This document shows positions 51,223-60,007 of a stretch of 64,000 nucleotides of DNA, piece by piece. Numbering within the stretch: position 1 is the first letter of the stretch; each line of letters opens with the position of its first letter. The notes beneath the pieces were generated by a model. It was not told the DNA's origin. It did not search any database and worked only from the letters and a program-made list of their open reading frames with translations. Source of the stretch: Breoghania sp. (GTDB lineage: Bacteria; Pseudomonadota; Alphaproteobacteria; Rhizobiales; Stappiaceae); contig NZ_OY771475.1 in the NCBI RefSeq assembly GCF_963674635.1, forward strand, positions 3,472,001-3,536,000, read 5' to 3'. Position numbers and translations under genes: made by a program.

Positions 51223-52182
51223 TCACATCACGCCGACGAAATGCATCCAGAAACCAATACTAACAATGGAGGTGGCCGTCGTCAGGCTGATCGTGTTGGC
51301 GGAAAGCGCATGGCCGGTGCCGAAGCTTGCGGCGAAAAGATACCCGTTCACGCCGGTCGGGCAGGCGGCCGTCAGGGTCGCGACCTGCACCCACAGCGCG
51401 GGCAGGTGGAACACATAGGTGGTGGAGGCCCAGACCATGGCCGGCATGACGATGACCTTGAGGGCGCTGACCAGGATGGCAGGCGCCACATTGCCGCGGA
51501 TCCCGTATCGACGCAGGCTCATGCCGAGGGAGAACAGGGCGACGGGAATGGTCGCTCCGGCCAGTTGCCTGAGGACGTTGGCGGGCAATTCGGGGATGGG
51601 CTGTCCGGTTAGCCGCCAGGCCACCGCGCAGATGATTCCGATCACGATGGGGTTGGTCAGGAGGTTGTGCGCGATGGCAACCAGCGTCTGGCCGAGGGGA
51701 GCCGCAGCCTTCGTTCCGTCCGCGACCGCCGCGCGCTCCATCAGCAACGTGCTGGCGATCGTCATCGATGGCAGATGAACCGACATGATGACGAAAAGCG
51801 GCACGAGACCGGCCTCGGAAAAGCTCGTGGAGATAATGGGAATTCCCACAAGCGCGGTGTTGGAGAAGGCGGACACGATCCCCGCAATGACGCAGTAACG
51901 CGCCTCACGACGCAGGAGCTTTCGGCTCAGGACGGTCGCAACCGCCCAGACGAGCCCTGCTGCGGAGAAATAGGCTCCCCAAAGCGCCCATGGGGACGCC
52001 CCGTTGAAGGACGCCGTTGCCAGTGTGCGAAAGAGCAGAACCGGGATCAGGATCGTGTTCACGAACTTGCTGAGGGCATCTCCGACAGATACGTCGAGCA
52101 CGCCACTGAACGCAGCCGCATAGCCGACCGCGATCAACAGGAAGATCGGCAAGACGATGGTGAGGATATCGAACGAGAACAT
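51223..52182 (-). CDS. AEC-family (auxin efflux carrier-like) transporter
   Basis: 319-residue permease with about ten hydrophobic helices in two inverted halves, as in the AEC/BART superfamily. Indicative segments are ILTIVLPIFLLIAVGYAAAF at the N-terminus, SAFSNTALVGIPI in the first half, and TAACPTGVNGYLFA in the second. Bacterial members export or import dicarboxylates such as malate; the substrate is unassigned. A LysR regulator follows directly. Confidence 0.9.
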   Translation of the reverse strand: MFSFDILTIVLPIFLLIAVGYAAAFSGVLDVSVGDALSKFVNTILIPVLLFRTLATASFNGASPWALWGAYFSAAGLVWAVATVLSRKLLRREARYCVIAGIVSAFSNTALVGIPIISTSFSEAGLVPLFVIMSVHLPSMTIASTLLMERAAVADGTKAAAPLGQTLVAIAHNLLTNPIVIGIICAVAWRLTGQPIPELPANVLRQLAGATIPVALFSLGMSLRRYGIRGNVAPAILVSALKVIVMPAMVWASTTYVFHLPALWVQVATLTAACPTGVNGYLFAASFGTGHALSANTISLTTATSIVSIGFWMHFVGVM

Positions 52183-52430
52183 CTTGGGCCGGGTCAGTGG
52201 GGCTTTGGGAAAGCGCGCCTGTCTTGAGGGTGCCTACTGCACGAACAGCGATTAACAGCCCGGTGCCGTACGCCTGGCGGTTGGGCAAAATGTCCATTTT
52301 ATCAATTAAATGGATTAGGTCAGAATGTAACACGCGTCAAATAAGGCATACCACGGTGTGTGGCCTCGCAACGAAGGCCTTGCGCTGGTACGATTCGCGC
52401 AGATCTCAAATCAGAAAAGGCCGGGCATCC

Positions 52431-53672
52431 GTGCAAGAGGGCGAAACCGGATCAAACGAAACGACGTTGGCGCCGGAGGACGAAACCAAGACCGCGCTGG
52501 CGCTGGCCGTCATTCTGCATGATATCCGCACTCCGCTGGGGGCCGTTTCGGCGACGGCTGACCTGTTGGCCGCAACCGAGCTGGATCAGTACCAGCGCGC
52601 CTATGTGGATACACTGCAGCAGGCCGCCGCCGCTTTGAACCAGCTGACGACGGAACTGCTCGATCAGGCGGGCGAGGTTCCACCGGAGCCGACCGGGCTG
52701 CTGGTGTGGAACCCTGCAGAAGCGCTCACGGGTCTGGCAGCATTGTTCCGCCCCCTTGCAGACGAACGCAATGTGGAGCTGAAGCTGACCCTTGCCGATG
52801 GGCTCGACGGACCTGCGACGGGAGATCCGCATGCCGTGCGCCGGATTCTCACCAATCTCATCGACAATGCGATCAAGTTCACCGGAAAGCCGCGCGGCGA
52901 ACCGGGGGGCGGCAAGGCGGGGGGCAGGCGGCCCGATGGCCGCAAGCCGCATGTGAAGGTGAATGCGCGCTATCTGGGCGACGAAGAGCGCCATCTTCTG
53001 GTGACGGTCTGCGATGAGGGGCCAGGGATTGACCCGCAGGAGCTTTCGACGCTTTTCCTGCCCTACCGGCAGGGTGCGTCCGGACAGCGCCTGCGGAGCG
53101 GATCGGGGCTGGGGCTCTGGATCTCCAGGACGCTGGCGCAGCGCCTCGGCGGTCGCCTCGACGTCGAGAGCGACTACGGCCATGGCACGACCTTCACGCT
53201 GGAGGTGCCTTGTGTGCCTGTCGGGGATCTCGTCAAGGACGCGGACGCGATTGCAGATGATGACGTGGCGCCGGAGCTGGTCAGGCTCAAGGTCCTGGTG
53301 GTCGACGACAATTCGGTCAACCGGCTCCTGATCACGACCTTTCTCGATTCCTTCGGCATGTCCTTCAAGGCGGTCGACAGCGGTGCTGCGGCGCTTGAGG
53401 CTGCCGGTCAGGAGGCTTTCGATGTCGTGATCATGGACCTTCAGATGCCCGGCATGGACGGCATCGAGGCGGCCATGCGGCTGCGCGAAAGAACGGAAGA
53501 CGGCGATATTCCGATCGTTGCGTTGACGGCGGGTATGCGGCCTGCCGACACAGCCCGCAGCCGCAAGGCGGGCTTTTGCTGCGTTCTCGGCAAGCCCTTC
53601 GCTCCGGCGGATCTGTTCAAGGCGTTGACGGCAGCGGCGGCGTCACGGGCAGGGAAACAGCCCGCAGGCTGA
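52431..53672 (+). CDS. Cytoplasmic hybrid histidine kinase (HisKA-HATPase-REC)
   Basis: About 413 residues from GTG 52431. There is no membrane helix or sensor domain ahead of the kinase core: the H-box VILHDIRTPLGAVSA places His30 near the start. ATPase motifs are NLIDNAIKF, CDEGPGIDPQEL and GSGLGLWISRTLA. A C-terminal receiver has VLVVDDNSVNR and the phosphoacceptor in VIMDLQMPGMDG. The frame extends to 52197, but the extra residues look non-coding. Signal and partner are unknown. It is divergent from the AEC gene and converges on lysE. Confidence 0.85.
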   Translation: MQEGETGSNETTLAPEDETKTALALAVILHDIRTPLGAVSATADLLAATELDQYQRAYVDTLQQAAAALNQLTTELLDQAGEVPPEPTGLLVWNPAEALTGLAALFRPLADERNVELKLTLADGLDGPATGDPHAVRRILTNLIDNAIKFTGKPRGEPGGGKAGGRRPDGRKPHVKVNARYLGDEERHLLVTVCDEGPGIDPQELSTLFLPYRQGASGQRLRSGSGLGLWISRTLAQRLGGRLDVESDYGHGTTFTLEVPCVPVGDLVKDADAIADDDVAPELVRLKVLVVDDNSVNRLLITTFLDSFGMSFKAVDSGAAALEAAGQEAFDVVIMDLQMPGMDGIEAAMRLRERTEDGDIPIVALTAGMRPADTARSRKAGFCCVLGKPFAPADLFKALTAAAASRAGKQPAG

Positions 53673-53679
53673 CGCGCCC

Positions 53680-54324
53680 TTAGCGTGTCAGCGTGGCTGC
53701 AATGCGCAGCGCGAAGGCGCCCATGATCCCGGCAAAGGTCCAGTCCATTACCCGCATGGCGCGCGGCGAGCGCTTGAGAGCCGCGGAGAACCTTTCCGAA
53801 AGCGCGATGATCGTGATCGTGAAGGGCAGGGACAGCACCACGAAATAGAGACCCAGAAAGACAAGCTGACTGCGGGCGTTTTCATCGTGGGCATTCACGA
53901 ACTGGGGCAGGAAGGTCACGAAGAACAGCACGATTTTCGGGTTGAGCAGGTTGATGCCGAGGCCCGTTGCCCATGACCGCGCAAGTCCCCCGCTTGACGT
54001 GGTGTCTGCCGTCTCAAGGGTCAGGGCCGAGCCATGGCGCAGCGTCTGGAAGGCCAGCCAGGCCAGATAGACCGCACCGGCGATGGTGACGAGCCGGAAC
54101 GCCGTGGCCGAGGCTGCCAGAAGGGCGGAGAGGCCATAGGCCGCCAGCAAGGTGTGAATGATCAGCCCCGTCGAGGCCCCCGCAAGAGCGGCAAAGCCAG
54201 AGCGCCGACCGTGAATGAGCGCGCGGCTCAAAAACAGCGTCATGTCGGGTCCCGGCGTCAGCGTCAGGGTGATCGCGGCAGCCGAAAAGGCAAGCAGAAC
54301 GGTCGTGTCGGGAAGAAAGTCCAT
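53680..54324 (-). CDS. LysE/RhtB-family amino-acid exporter
   Basis: 214-residue inner-membrane exporter with about six helices. The family signature is present early (TLTPGPDMTLFLSRAL, residues about 20-35), followed by AGAVYLAWLAFQTLR and the GLGINLLNPKIVLFFVTFLPQF segment. The substrate (lysine, homoserine, threonine or others) cannot be told. ATG 54324 was chosen because homology begins there; the frame runs open another 250 bases without coding character. Confidence 0.92.
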   Translation of the reverse strand: MDFLPDTTVLLAFSAAAITLTLTPGPDMTLFLSRALIHGRRSGFAALAGASTGLIIHTLLAAYGLSALLAASATAFRLVTIAGAVYLAWLAFQTLRHGSALTLETADTTSSGGLARSWATGLGINLLNPKIVLFFVTFLPQFVNAHDENARSQLVFLGLYFVVLSLPFTITIIALSERFSAALKRSPRAMRVMDWTFAGIMGAFALRIAATLTR

Positions 54325-54450
54325 GGGGGCGCCCGCCCTTCTTTCACGATTTTCCAGGATATTTGCGGAAGCGGAACATACGCTCCACCGACAGGCGGTG
54401 CAACGCGGCTGTGATCGTGGGCGAGGGCTCTCAGGCGCGCCCGAGAAAGC

Positions 54451-54479
54451 AAAAAGGCCCGGGCTTGAGAGCCCGGGCC
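54451..54479 (-). terminator. Rho-independent terminator of glnK-amtB
   Basis: On the reverse strand GGCCCGGGCT-CTCA-AGCCCGGGCC, a perfect 10-bp stem, is followed by TTTTT. It is 42 bp past the amtB stop. Confidence 0.92.
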
Positions 54480-54520
54480 AGGTGATCGAACGAACTGGTT
54501 CGATTCGCTTGGAGAGAACG

Positions 54521-55891
54521 TTACATCCGCTGGGATCCGGTCCCGAACTCGGGATAGGCTTCCACGCCGATTTCAACCTTGTCGAGGCCGAGGGCTTCTT
54601 CTTCCTCGCCGACGCGGATGCCGACGGTGGCCTTCAGGATGAGCCAGACGATGACGCTGGCCACCGTGGTGAAGGCGCCAATGGCGGCAATGCCCACGAT
54701 CTGCGTACCGAAGGAGGTTTCGGCGTTGGACCACGGCACGATGAAGGTGCCCCAGATGCCGGCAAGCAGGTGAACCGGGATTGCGCCGACGACGTCGTCG
54801 ATCTTGAGCTTGTCGAGCATCGGCACGGCGAAGACGACGATCACGGCACCGACGCCGCCGATGATGACGGACTGCAGCACGGTCGGGGCTAGCGGCTCGG
54901 CGGTGATGGAGACCAGACCGGCCAGCGCACCGTTGAGCGCCATGGTCACGTCGACCTTCTTGTACAGGATCTGCGTCAGAACCATCGCGACGACGACACC
55001 GGCGGCGGCGGCCATGTTGGTGTTGGCGAAGATGCGCGAGACGTCGGAAACGTCACCGATCGTGCCCATGGCAAGCTGCGAAGCGCCGTTGAAGCCGAAC
55101 CAGCCGAGCCACAGGATGAACGTGCCGAGGGTCGCCAGCGGCATGGAGGAGCCCGGGAACGGGGTCACCTGGCCACCGGGGCCGTACTTGCCCTTGCGCG
55201 CGCCGAGGATCACGGCACCTGACAGAGCCGCCCAGCCGCCAACGGAGTGCACCAGCGAGGAGCCGGCGAAATCGGAAAAGCCCATCTCGGACAGCCAGCC
55301 GCCGCCCCACTGCCAGGAACCGGTGATCGGATAGAAGATGCCGGTCAGGATGACCGTGAAGATCATGAACGGCCACAGCTTGATGCGCTCGGCCAGCGTA
55401 CCGGAGACGATCGAGGCGGTCGTGGCGCAGAACACCATCTGGAAGAACCAGTCCGACGCGGTCGAATACCCGGTATCCAGCGCGTTGCCGCCGACGGGAT
55501 CGAAGGAATAGGGGCCGAAGGAGCCCATGTAGCCGCCGTCGACGCCGGTATACATGAGATTGTAGCCGGTGATCCAAAACATCAGGCCGGCGACGGAATA
55601 GAGGGCGATGTTCTTCAGGCACTGCATGGACACGTTCTTGGAACGCACCAGGCCGGCTTCGAGCATCGCGAAGCCCGCGGCCATCCACATCACCAGGAAG
55701 CCACCGATGAGGAACAGCAGGGTGTTGAGGATGTAGGCGACTTCAGGGCCGACCGCGGGCGCGGCTGCGGCCTCGGCGGTGGTGTCCTGGGCAAAGGCGG
55801 CGGAGACGCCGACAAGGCCGGCAATGGCTACGGCCGAAGCGCTGGCGGCAAGTGCCGACGCGGAGCGACCGAATGAAATGGAGGTCTTCAT
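54521..55891 (-). CDS. amtB: Ammonium transporter AmtB
   Basis: 456-residue ammonium channel with an N-terminal signal peptide (AIAGLVGVSAAFAQ) and then about 11 helices. The pore twin histidines are visible in SSLVHSVGGWAAL and HLLAGIWGT, and FAMLEAGLVRSKN is a family signature. The cytoplasmic tail ends with a segment able to contact PII. It is 21 bp downstream of glnK, the usual glnK-amtB operon, and ends at a strong terminator. Confidence 0.97.
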   Translation of the reverse strand: MKTSISFGRSASALAASASAVAIAGLVGVSAAFAQDTTAEAAAAPAVGPEVAYILNTLLFLIGGFLVMWMAAGFAMLEAGLVRSKNVSMQCLKNIALYSVAGLMFWITGYNLMYTGVDGGYMGSFGPYSFDPVGGNALDTGYSTASDWFFQMVFCATTASIVSGTLAERIKLWPFMIFTVILTGIFYPITGSWQWGGGWLSEMGFSDFAGSSLVHSVGGWAALSGAVILGARKGKYGPGGQVTPFPGSSMPLATLGTFILWLGWFGFNGASQLAMGTIGDVSDVSRIFANTNMAAAAGVVVAMVLTQILYKKVDVTMALNGALAGLVSITAEPLAPTVLQSVIIGGVGAVIVVFAVPMLDKLKIDDVVGAIPVHLLAGIWGTFIVPWSNAETSFGTQIVGIAAIGAFTTVASVIVWLILKATVGIRVGEEEEALGLDKVEIGVEAYPEFGTGSQRM

Positions 55892-55912
55892 GACTGTTTC
55901 CTCGTTGAGCGA

Positions 55913-56251
55913 TTACAGTGCTTCGGCGTCGGTTTCGCCGGTTCGGATCCGGACGGCCTGGTCGATCGAGTAGACGAAGATCTTGCCGTCGCCGATCTGG
56001 CCGGTCTTGGCCGCGCCGGAAATGGCTTCCAGCACCTGGTCGACCATGCCGCTCGCAACCGCGACTTCGATCTTGAGCTTCGGAAGGAAGCTGACCGCGT
56101 ATTCCGTACCGCGATAGATTTCGGTGTGGCCCTTCTGGCGGCCGTAGCCCTTCACTTCGGTGACGGTGAGTCCCTGCACGCCGATTGCCGTGAGGGCGTC
56201 GCGCACCTCGTCCAGCTTGAACGGCTTGATAATGGCCATGACGATTTTCAT
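55913..56251 (-). CDS. glnK: PII nitrogen regulatory protein (GlnK)
   Basis: 112-residue PII protein that senses 2-oxoglutarate/ATP/ADP and blocks AmtB when nitrogen is sufficient. The start is MKIVMAIIKPFKLDEVRDAL. The T-loop KGYGRQKGHTEIYRGTEYAV includes the uridylylation tyrosine (Tyr51), and the B-loop region is GDGKIFVYSIDQAVRIRTGE. Linkage to amtB marks it as GlnK rather than GlnB. A sigma-54-like promoter lies upstream at 56401-56415. Confidence 0.97.
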   Translation of the reverse strand: MKIVMAIIKPFKLDEVRDALTAIGVQGLTVTEVKGYGRQKGHTEIYRGTEYAVSFLPKLKIEVAVASGMVDQVLEAISGAAKTGQIGDGKIFVYSIDQAVRIRTGETDAEAL

Positions 56252-56400
56252 GATTGGTTCCCGTTACTCTCCTGCTGCCGCCCGCAGCCGCTGCGGCCTG
56301 TTCCGGATGGTGTTCCCTTGGTCGTCTTCATCCAGGACCAGTGCCCCCTGACACCGCCCCCCCGGGCTCCAGCCTCGCGGCTGTTACCGTCCCTTCTCTA

Positions 56401-56415
56401 ACAAGGTCCGTGCCA
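56401..56415 (-). promoter_or_regulatory. Sigma-54-type promoter of glnK-amtB
   Basis: On the reverse strand TGGCACGGACCTTGT matches the -24/-12 consensus TGGCACG-N4-TTGC except for the last base (GG-N10-GT instead of GG-N10-GC). It is about 150 bp before the glnK start. RpoN/NtrC control of glnK-amtB is normal in proteobacteria. Confidence 0.6.
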
Positions 56416-56673
56416 AGTCGGATTCCCGTACGGAAATCCGTCGGAATGGGCACGGAAAAGCAGACCCAAGTCTCTGAATGAAAAGAGAAATGGATGAGTT
56501 TTGCGGAGAGGGGGGATGGGGGGTGGCCAAAAAAGCGGCAGGGCCTGCGGGCTGCACGAAAAATATGCAAAATGCGCTTTGGCGTGTGATTAAAAACTGG
56601 GCGATCGCAGGATTTGCATCGTGATATTCACGAATGTGCGGGGTGCATCGCGAAATCCCCGGCGCGGAGCGCG

Positions 56674-56703
56674 AAAAAAAACGCCCGGACCGAGGTCCGG
56701 GCG
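56674..56703 (-). terminator. Rho-independent terminator of galU
   Basis: On the reverse strand CGCCCGGACC and GGTCCGGGCG form a 10-bp stem with a tight loop, followed by eight T. It is 84 bp past the galU stop. Confidence 0.92.
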
Positions 56704-56787
56704 CTTCGCACTCAAAGCGTATCGGTGTGGCGGAGCGGACACCAAGGTGGCAATCGCGCCCGCTCGCAGTCGGGGTTTACGGAAAGG

Positions 56788-57663
56788 TCAGTCCAGCAGC
56801 TCGTTCAAGGTCGCGCGGAATTCCTCGCCGATATCCTCTCGGCCCAGCGCATAGGCGACATTGGCCGCGAGAAAGCCGATCTTGGAGCCGCAATCATAGG
56901 TCTTGCCTTCGAAGGCGAGGCCGCTCATGCCCTGCGTTTCCATCAGTTTCAGCAGCGCATCGGTGAGCTGGATTTCGCCGCCCGCACCGGTTTCCTGGTT
57001 TTCGAGGAACCCGAAGACTTCCGGCTGAAGAATGTAGCGCCCGGTAATGATGAGGTTGGAGGGTGCCGTGCCGGGCTTCGGCTTTTCCACCATACCGCGC
57101 ACCTCATAGAGGCCGTCCTTGCCTTCGCCTTCGATGTCGATGACACCATAATGGTGGGTCTGGTCTTCGGGAACTTCCTCCACCGCAATGATGTTGCGGC
57201 CCGTCTTCTCATAGGCGTCGATCATCTGGCCAAGGCAGCCGCGTCCGGCTTTCACCAGCACATCCGGCAGCAGCACCGCGAAGGGCTCGTGTCCGATCAT
57301 CTCGCGCGCGCACCACACCGCGTGGCCAAGGCCGAGCGGTTCCTGTTGCCGGGTGAAGCTGGCCGTGCCCGGAGCGGGGCGGATTTCTTCCAGAAGATCC
57401 AGCGCCTCCTGCTTTCCACGGTCGCGTAGGGTCTGCTCCAGCTCATAGGCCATGTCGAAATGGTCGGCGATGACGTGCTTGTTGCGGCCCGTGACGAAAA
57501 TGAAGTGTTCAATCCCGGCTTCGCGCGCCTCATCCACCACGTACTGAATGATCGGGCGGTCGACCACGGTCAGCATTTCCTTGGGCACGGCCTTGGTGGC
57601 GGGCAGGAAGCGCGTGCCGAGGCCGGCAACGGGAAAAACGGCTTTGCGGATGGGTGCGGGCAT
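56788..57663 (-). CDS. galU: UTP-glucose-1-phosphate uridylyltransferase
   Basis: 291-residue nucleotidyltransferase making UDP-glucose for envelope polysaccharides. The N-terminal signature is KAVFPVAGLGTRFLPATKAVPKEML. LLPDVLVKAGRG carries the metal Asp, GMVEKPKPGTAPSN includes a catalytic-type lysine, and EIQLTDALLKLM is conserved. ATG 57663 has AGGAC upstream. It is divergent from galE, which uses its product. Confidence 0.96.
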   Translation of the reverse strand: MPAPIRKAVFPVAGLGTRFLPATKAVPKEMLTVVDRPIIQYVVDEAREAGIEHFIFVTGRNKHVIADHFDMAYELEQTLRDRGKQEALDLLEEIRPAPGTASFTRQQEPLGLGHAVWCAREMIGHEPFAVLLPDVLVKAGRGCLGQMIDAYEKTGRNIIAVEEVPEDQTHHYGVIDIEGEGKDGLYEVRGMVEKPKPGTAPSNLIITGRYILQPEVFGFLENQETGAGGEIQLTDALLKLMETQGMSGLAFEGKTYDCGSKIGFLAANVAYALGREDIGEEFRATLNELLD

Positions 57664-57841
57664 TAGAATGTCCTGACTAATTCGGTGTTGGACCACCGGT
57701 TCAGCGCAAGCTAATCAGGCGGCTCAAGAATAACAAGCGGCAGGCCATACCGTTCCGTGGGACAAGCTGGCAACTGCCGATTGGCGGGAAAACCGTGCTA
57801 AGGAAAAATACGGGCCGAGTTTGGGCCATCGGGAGAATGAA

Positions 57842-58831
57842 ATGGCAGTACTGGTGACGGGCGGTGCCGGCTATATCGGCAGCCACATGGTTGTGAACCT
57901 TGTCGAGGCCGGCGAAGAGGTTGTCGTTCTCGACAATCTGTCCACCGGCTTCGACTGGGCCGTTGCCGGTGCGGCCCGGCTGGTTGTGGGGGATCTGGCC
58001 GATACTGACCTCGTGCATCAAGTGCTTGCTGAGGGCGTGGATGCTGTCATCCATTTCGCCGGGTCCGTGATCGTGCCGGAATCGGTTGCCGATCCGCTCA
58101 AATATTATCGCAACAACACGTCCAACACGCGCAGCCTGATCGAGGCCTGCGTGGAGACGGGCGTGAAGAACTTCATTTTCTCCTCCACGGCGGCGGTCTA
58201 TGGCGATCCGCAAACGGTGCCGGTGGCCGAAACCGCGCCCTTGCGCCCGCTCTCGCCCTATGGCTCGTCCAAGCTCATGAGCGAGATCATGCTGGCGGAC
58301 ACTGCCGCTGCCCATGATTTCGCCTATACCGCGCTGCGCTATTTCAATGTGGCCGGGGCCGACCCGGAGGGACGGACAGGCCAGTCGACCGCGAAGGCCA
58401 CCCATCTGATCAAGGTTGCCTGCGAGGCGGCCCTTGGCAAACGGGAGCGGCTGTCCATCTTCGGTACCGACTATGACACCCCGGATGGCACGGGTGTGCG
58501 CGACTACATTCATGTGGCCGATCTCGTCGAAGCGCACCGCCTCGCGCTGGCCCGGCTTCGCGCCGGTGGGTCGAGCGTCGTCTTGAATTGCGGATATGGC
58601 GAAGGCTATTCCGTGCGACAGGTGATTGATGCGGTCCGGCGTGTATCGGGCCGCGACATCGAGGTTCTGGAAGAACCCCGCCGCGCGGGTGATTCCTCAA
58701 AGGTCGTGGCGCTTGCCGAAGCGGTGCGGCATGAGCTCGGCTGGAGCCCGCGTTACGATGATCTCGACACCATCGTAAGCCACGCACTGGCTTGGGAGAG
58801 GCATCTTGCGCAACGCAACAAGGCTTGCTGA
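57842..58831 (+). CDS. galE: UDP-glucose 4-epimerase
   Basis: 329-residue extended SDR interconverting UDP-glucose and UDP-galactose. NAD-binding GGAGYIGSH is near residues 8-16. The catalytic Ser/Thr is in FSSTAAVYG, with Tyr and Lys in SPYGSSK, then LRYFNVAGADP and DYIHVADLVEAH. ATG 57842 has GGGAGAATGAA upstream. It is divergent from galU, with a shared promoter region of about 180 bp. Confidence 0.96.
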   Translation: MAVLVTGGAGYIGSHMVVNLVEAGEEVVVLDNLSTGFDWAVAGAARLVVGDLADTDLVHQVLAEGVDAVIHFAGSVIVPESVADPLKYYRNNTSNTRSLIEACVETGVKNFIFSSTAAVYGDPQTVPVAETAPLRPLSPYGSSKLMSEIMLADTAAAHDFAYTALRYFNVAGADPEGRTGQSTAKATHLIKVACEAALGKRERLSIFGTDYDTPDGTGVRDYIHVADLVEAHRLALARLRAGGSSVVLNCGYGEGYSVRQVIDAVRRVSGRDIEVLEEPRRAGDSSKVVALAEAVRHELGWSPRYDDLDTIVSHALAWERHLAQRNKAC

Positions 58832-58983
58832 AGCGGAAACGCCGCATGTGCTGCGCTGTCTGCGAGCGCGGGTGCGGATTTGAAGACTTGAAAGAGGCTC
58901 CCGCCAGAGCTTAGGTTCGCTGCTTGCGGCGGGTCTGCGCCCTGGCGCCCTTGCGGGCCCGAAAACACTGGAGCGAGAGTGTC

Positions 58984-59853
58984 TTGACGCTCGAAAAGAC
59001 AGAAACCCCGACCCCCTCGACGTCTGCCGGAGCAGACGGAACCCCCATCGGAAAACGCGATGTGGCCGCGTTGTGCGATGTCGCGATAGCGGCCGGTGCG
59101 GCGATCATGAACATCTACAAGGATGCGATTGACGTTACCGAGAAGGGAGACGGGTCACCTGTCACCAAGGCCGACACGGAGGCTGAGGCGATCATTCTGG
59201 CAGGGCTTGCGCGGCTTGTGCCGGATATTCCGGTCGTCGCGGAGGAGGCTGTTTCCGCGGGCCGCGTGCCGCCGCCCAGCGATGCCTTCTTTCTTGTCGA
59301 TCCTCTGGATGGCACGCGCGAGTTCATTTCCCGCAATGGCGAGTTCACGGTGAATATCGGCCTGGTCGAAGGCGGTACGCCGATGGCGGGGGTCGTTTAT
59401 GCCCCGGCGCTTGGCGAGATCTTCTGGGGTGTTTCCGGCGAAGGGGCCTGGCGGGCCCGCGTTGCGGACGGGGTGTGCGGGAAAGCCGAACAGATTTCGG
59501 TCCGCGCCGCGCCCAAAGCCGGTCTGACGGTTCTGGCCAGCCGCTCGCATATGAGCCAGCAGACCTCCACCTATATCGACAGCCTGCACGTTGCGGATCT
59601 GAAATCCGCCGGATCATCGCTCAAGTTCTGCCGTGTCGCGGAAGGTGCGGCTGATCTTTATCCGCGTTTCGGGCGCACGATGGAATGGGATACGGCTGCC
59701 GCCGATGCGGTTCTGCGGGCCGCGGGGGGCGTGGTCGTTACCGAGGATGGCGCGCCGCTCAACTATGGCAAGCGCAATCAGTCGCATGACAGCGACTTCG
59801 CAAATCCATACTTCATTGCCGCCGGCGACCGGGAAATTGTTTCTTCCTCGTGA
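58984..59853 (+). CDS. cysQ: 3'(2'),5'-bisphosphate nucleotidase CysQ
   Basis: 289-residue inositol-monophosphatase-fold enzyme that recycles PAP from sulfate assimilation to AMP. Metal-binding motifs are DPLDGTREFI (residues about 104-113) and EWDTAAADAVLRAAGG near the C-terminus, with SPVTKADTEAE and VVAEEAVSAG before them. TTG 58984 is the best-placed start (GGAGCGAGAG upstream), though this is uncertain. Its place beside cysD and cysNC supports the role. Confidence 0.9.
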   Translation: MTLEKTETPTPSTSAGADGTPIGKRDVAALCDVAIAAGAAIMNIYKDAIDVTEKGDGSPVTKADTEAEAIILAGLARLVPDIPVVAEEAVSAGRVPPPSDAFFLVDPLDGTREFISRNGEFTVNIGLVEGGTPMAGVVYAPALGEIFWGVSGEGAWRARVADGVCGKAEQISVRAAPKAGLTVLASRSHMSQQTSTYIDSLHVADLKSAGSSLKFCRVAEGAADLYPRFGRTMEWDTAAADAVLRAAGGVVVTEDGAPLNYGKRNQSHDSDFANPYFIAAGDREIVSSS

Positions 59854-59955
59854 GAAACTGTGCCGTTTCGCATCCTTTGATACAGGCACAATGGTCACTA
59901 GGATTACGAATTGAACAACGTGGTCATGTCGTATTTCGCCGGAGCTCCGGTGCAC

Positions 59956-59984
59956 GCCCCGTCCTCGCGCTTTCGTGAGGGGGC
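59956..59984 (+). promoter_or_regulatory. Hairpin in the cysD leader
   Basis: CCTCGCG-CTTT-CGTGAGG with an outer GCCC/GGGC closure, 24 bases before the GTG start of cysD. It could shape translation initiation or be a weak attenuator; no known riboswitch matches. Confidence 0.35.
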
Positions 59985-60007
59985 CAAGAAAACAGGTTTG
60001 TTATCCC

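Larger units (their letters stand above)
56252..56787. other. Intergenic region upstream of glnK
   Basis: About 535 bases between galU and glnK (both reverse). It contains the sigma-54-like promoter of glnK and, at the galU side, the galU terminator. The stretch 56460-56680 has no coding frame or recognisable element. Confidence 0.45.
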
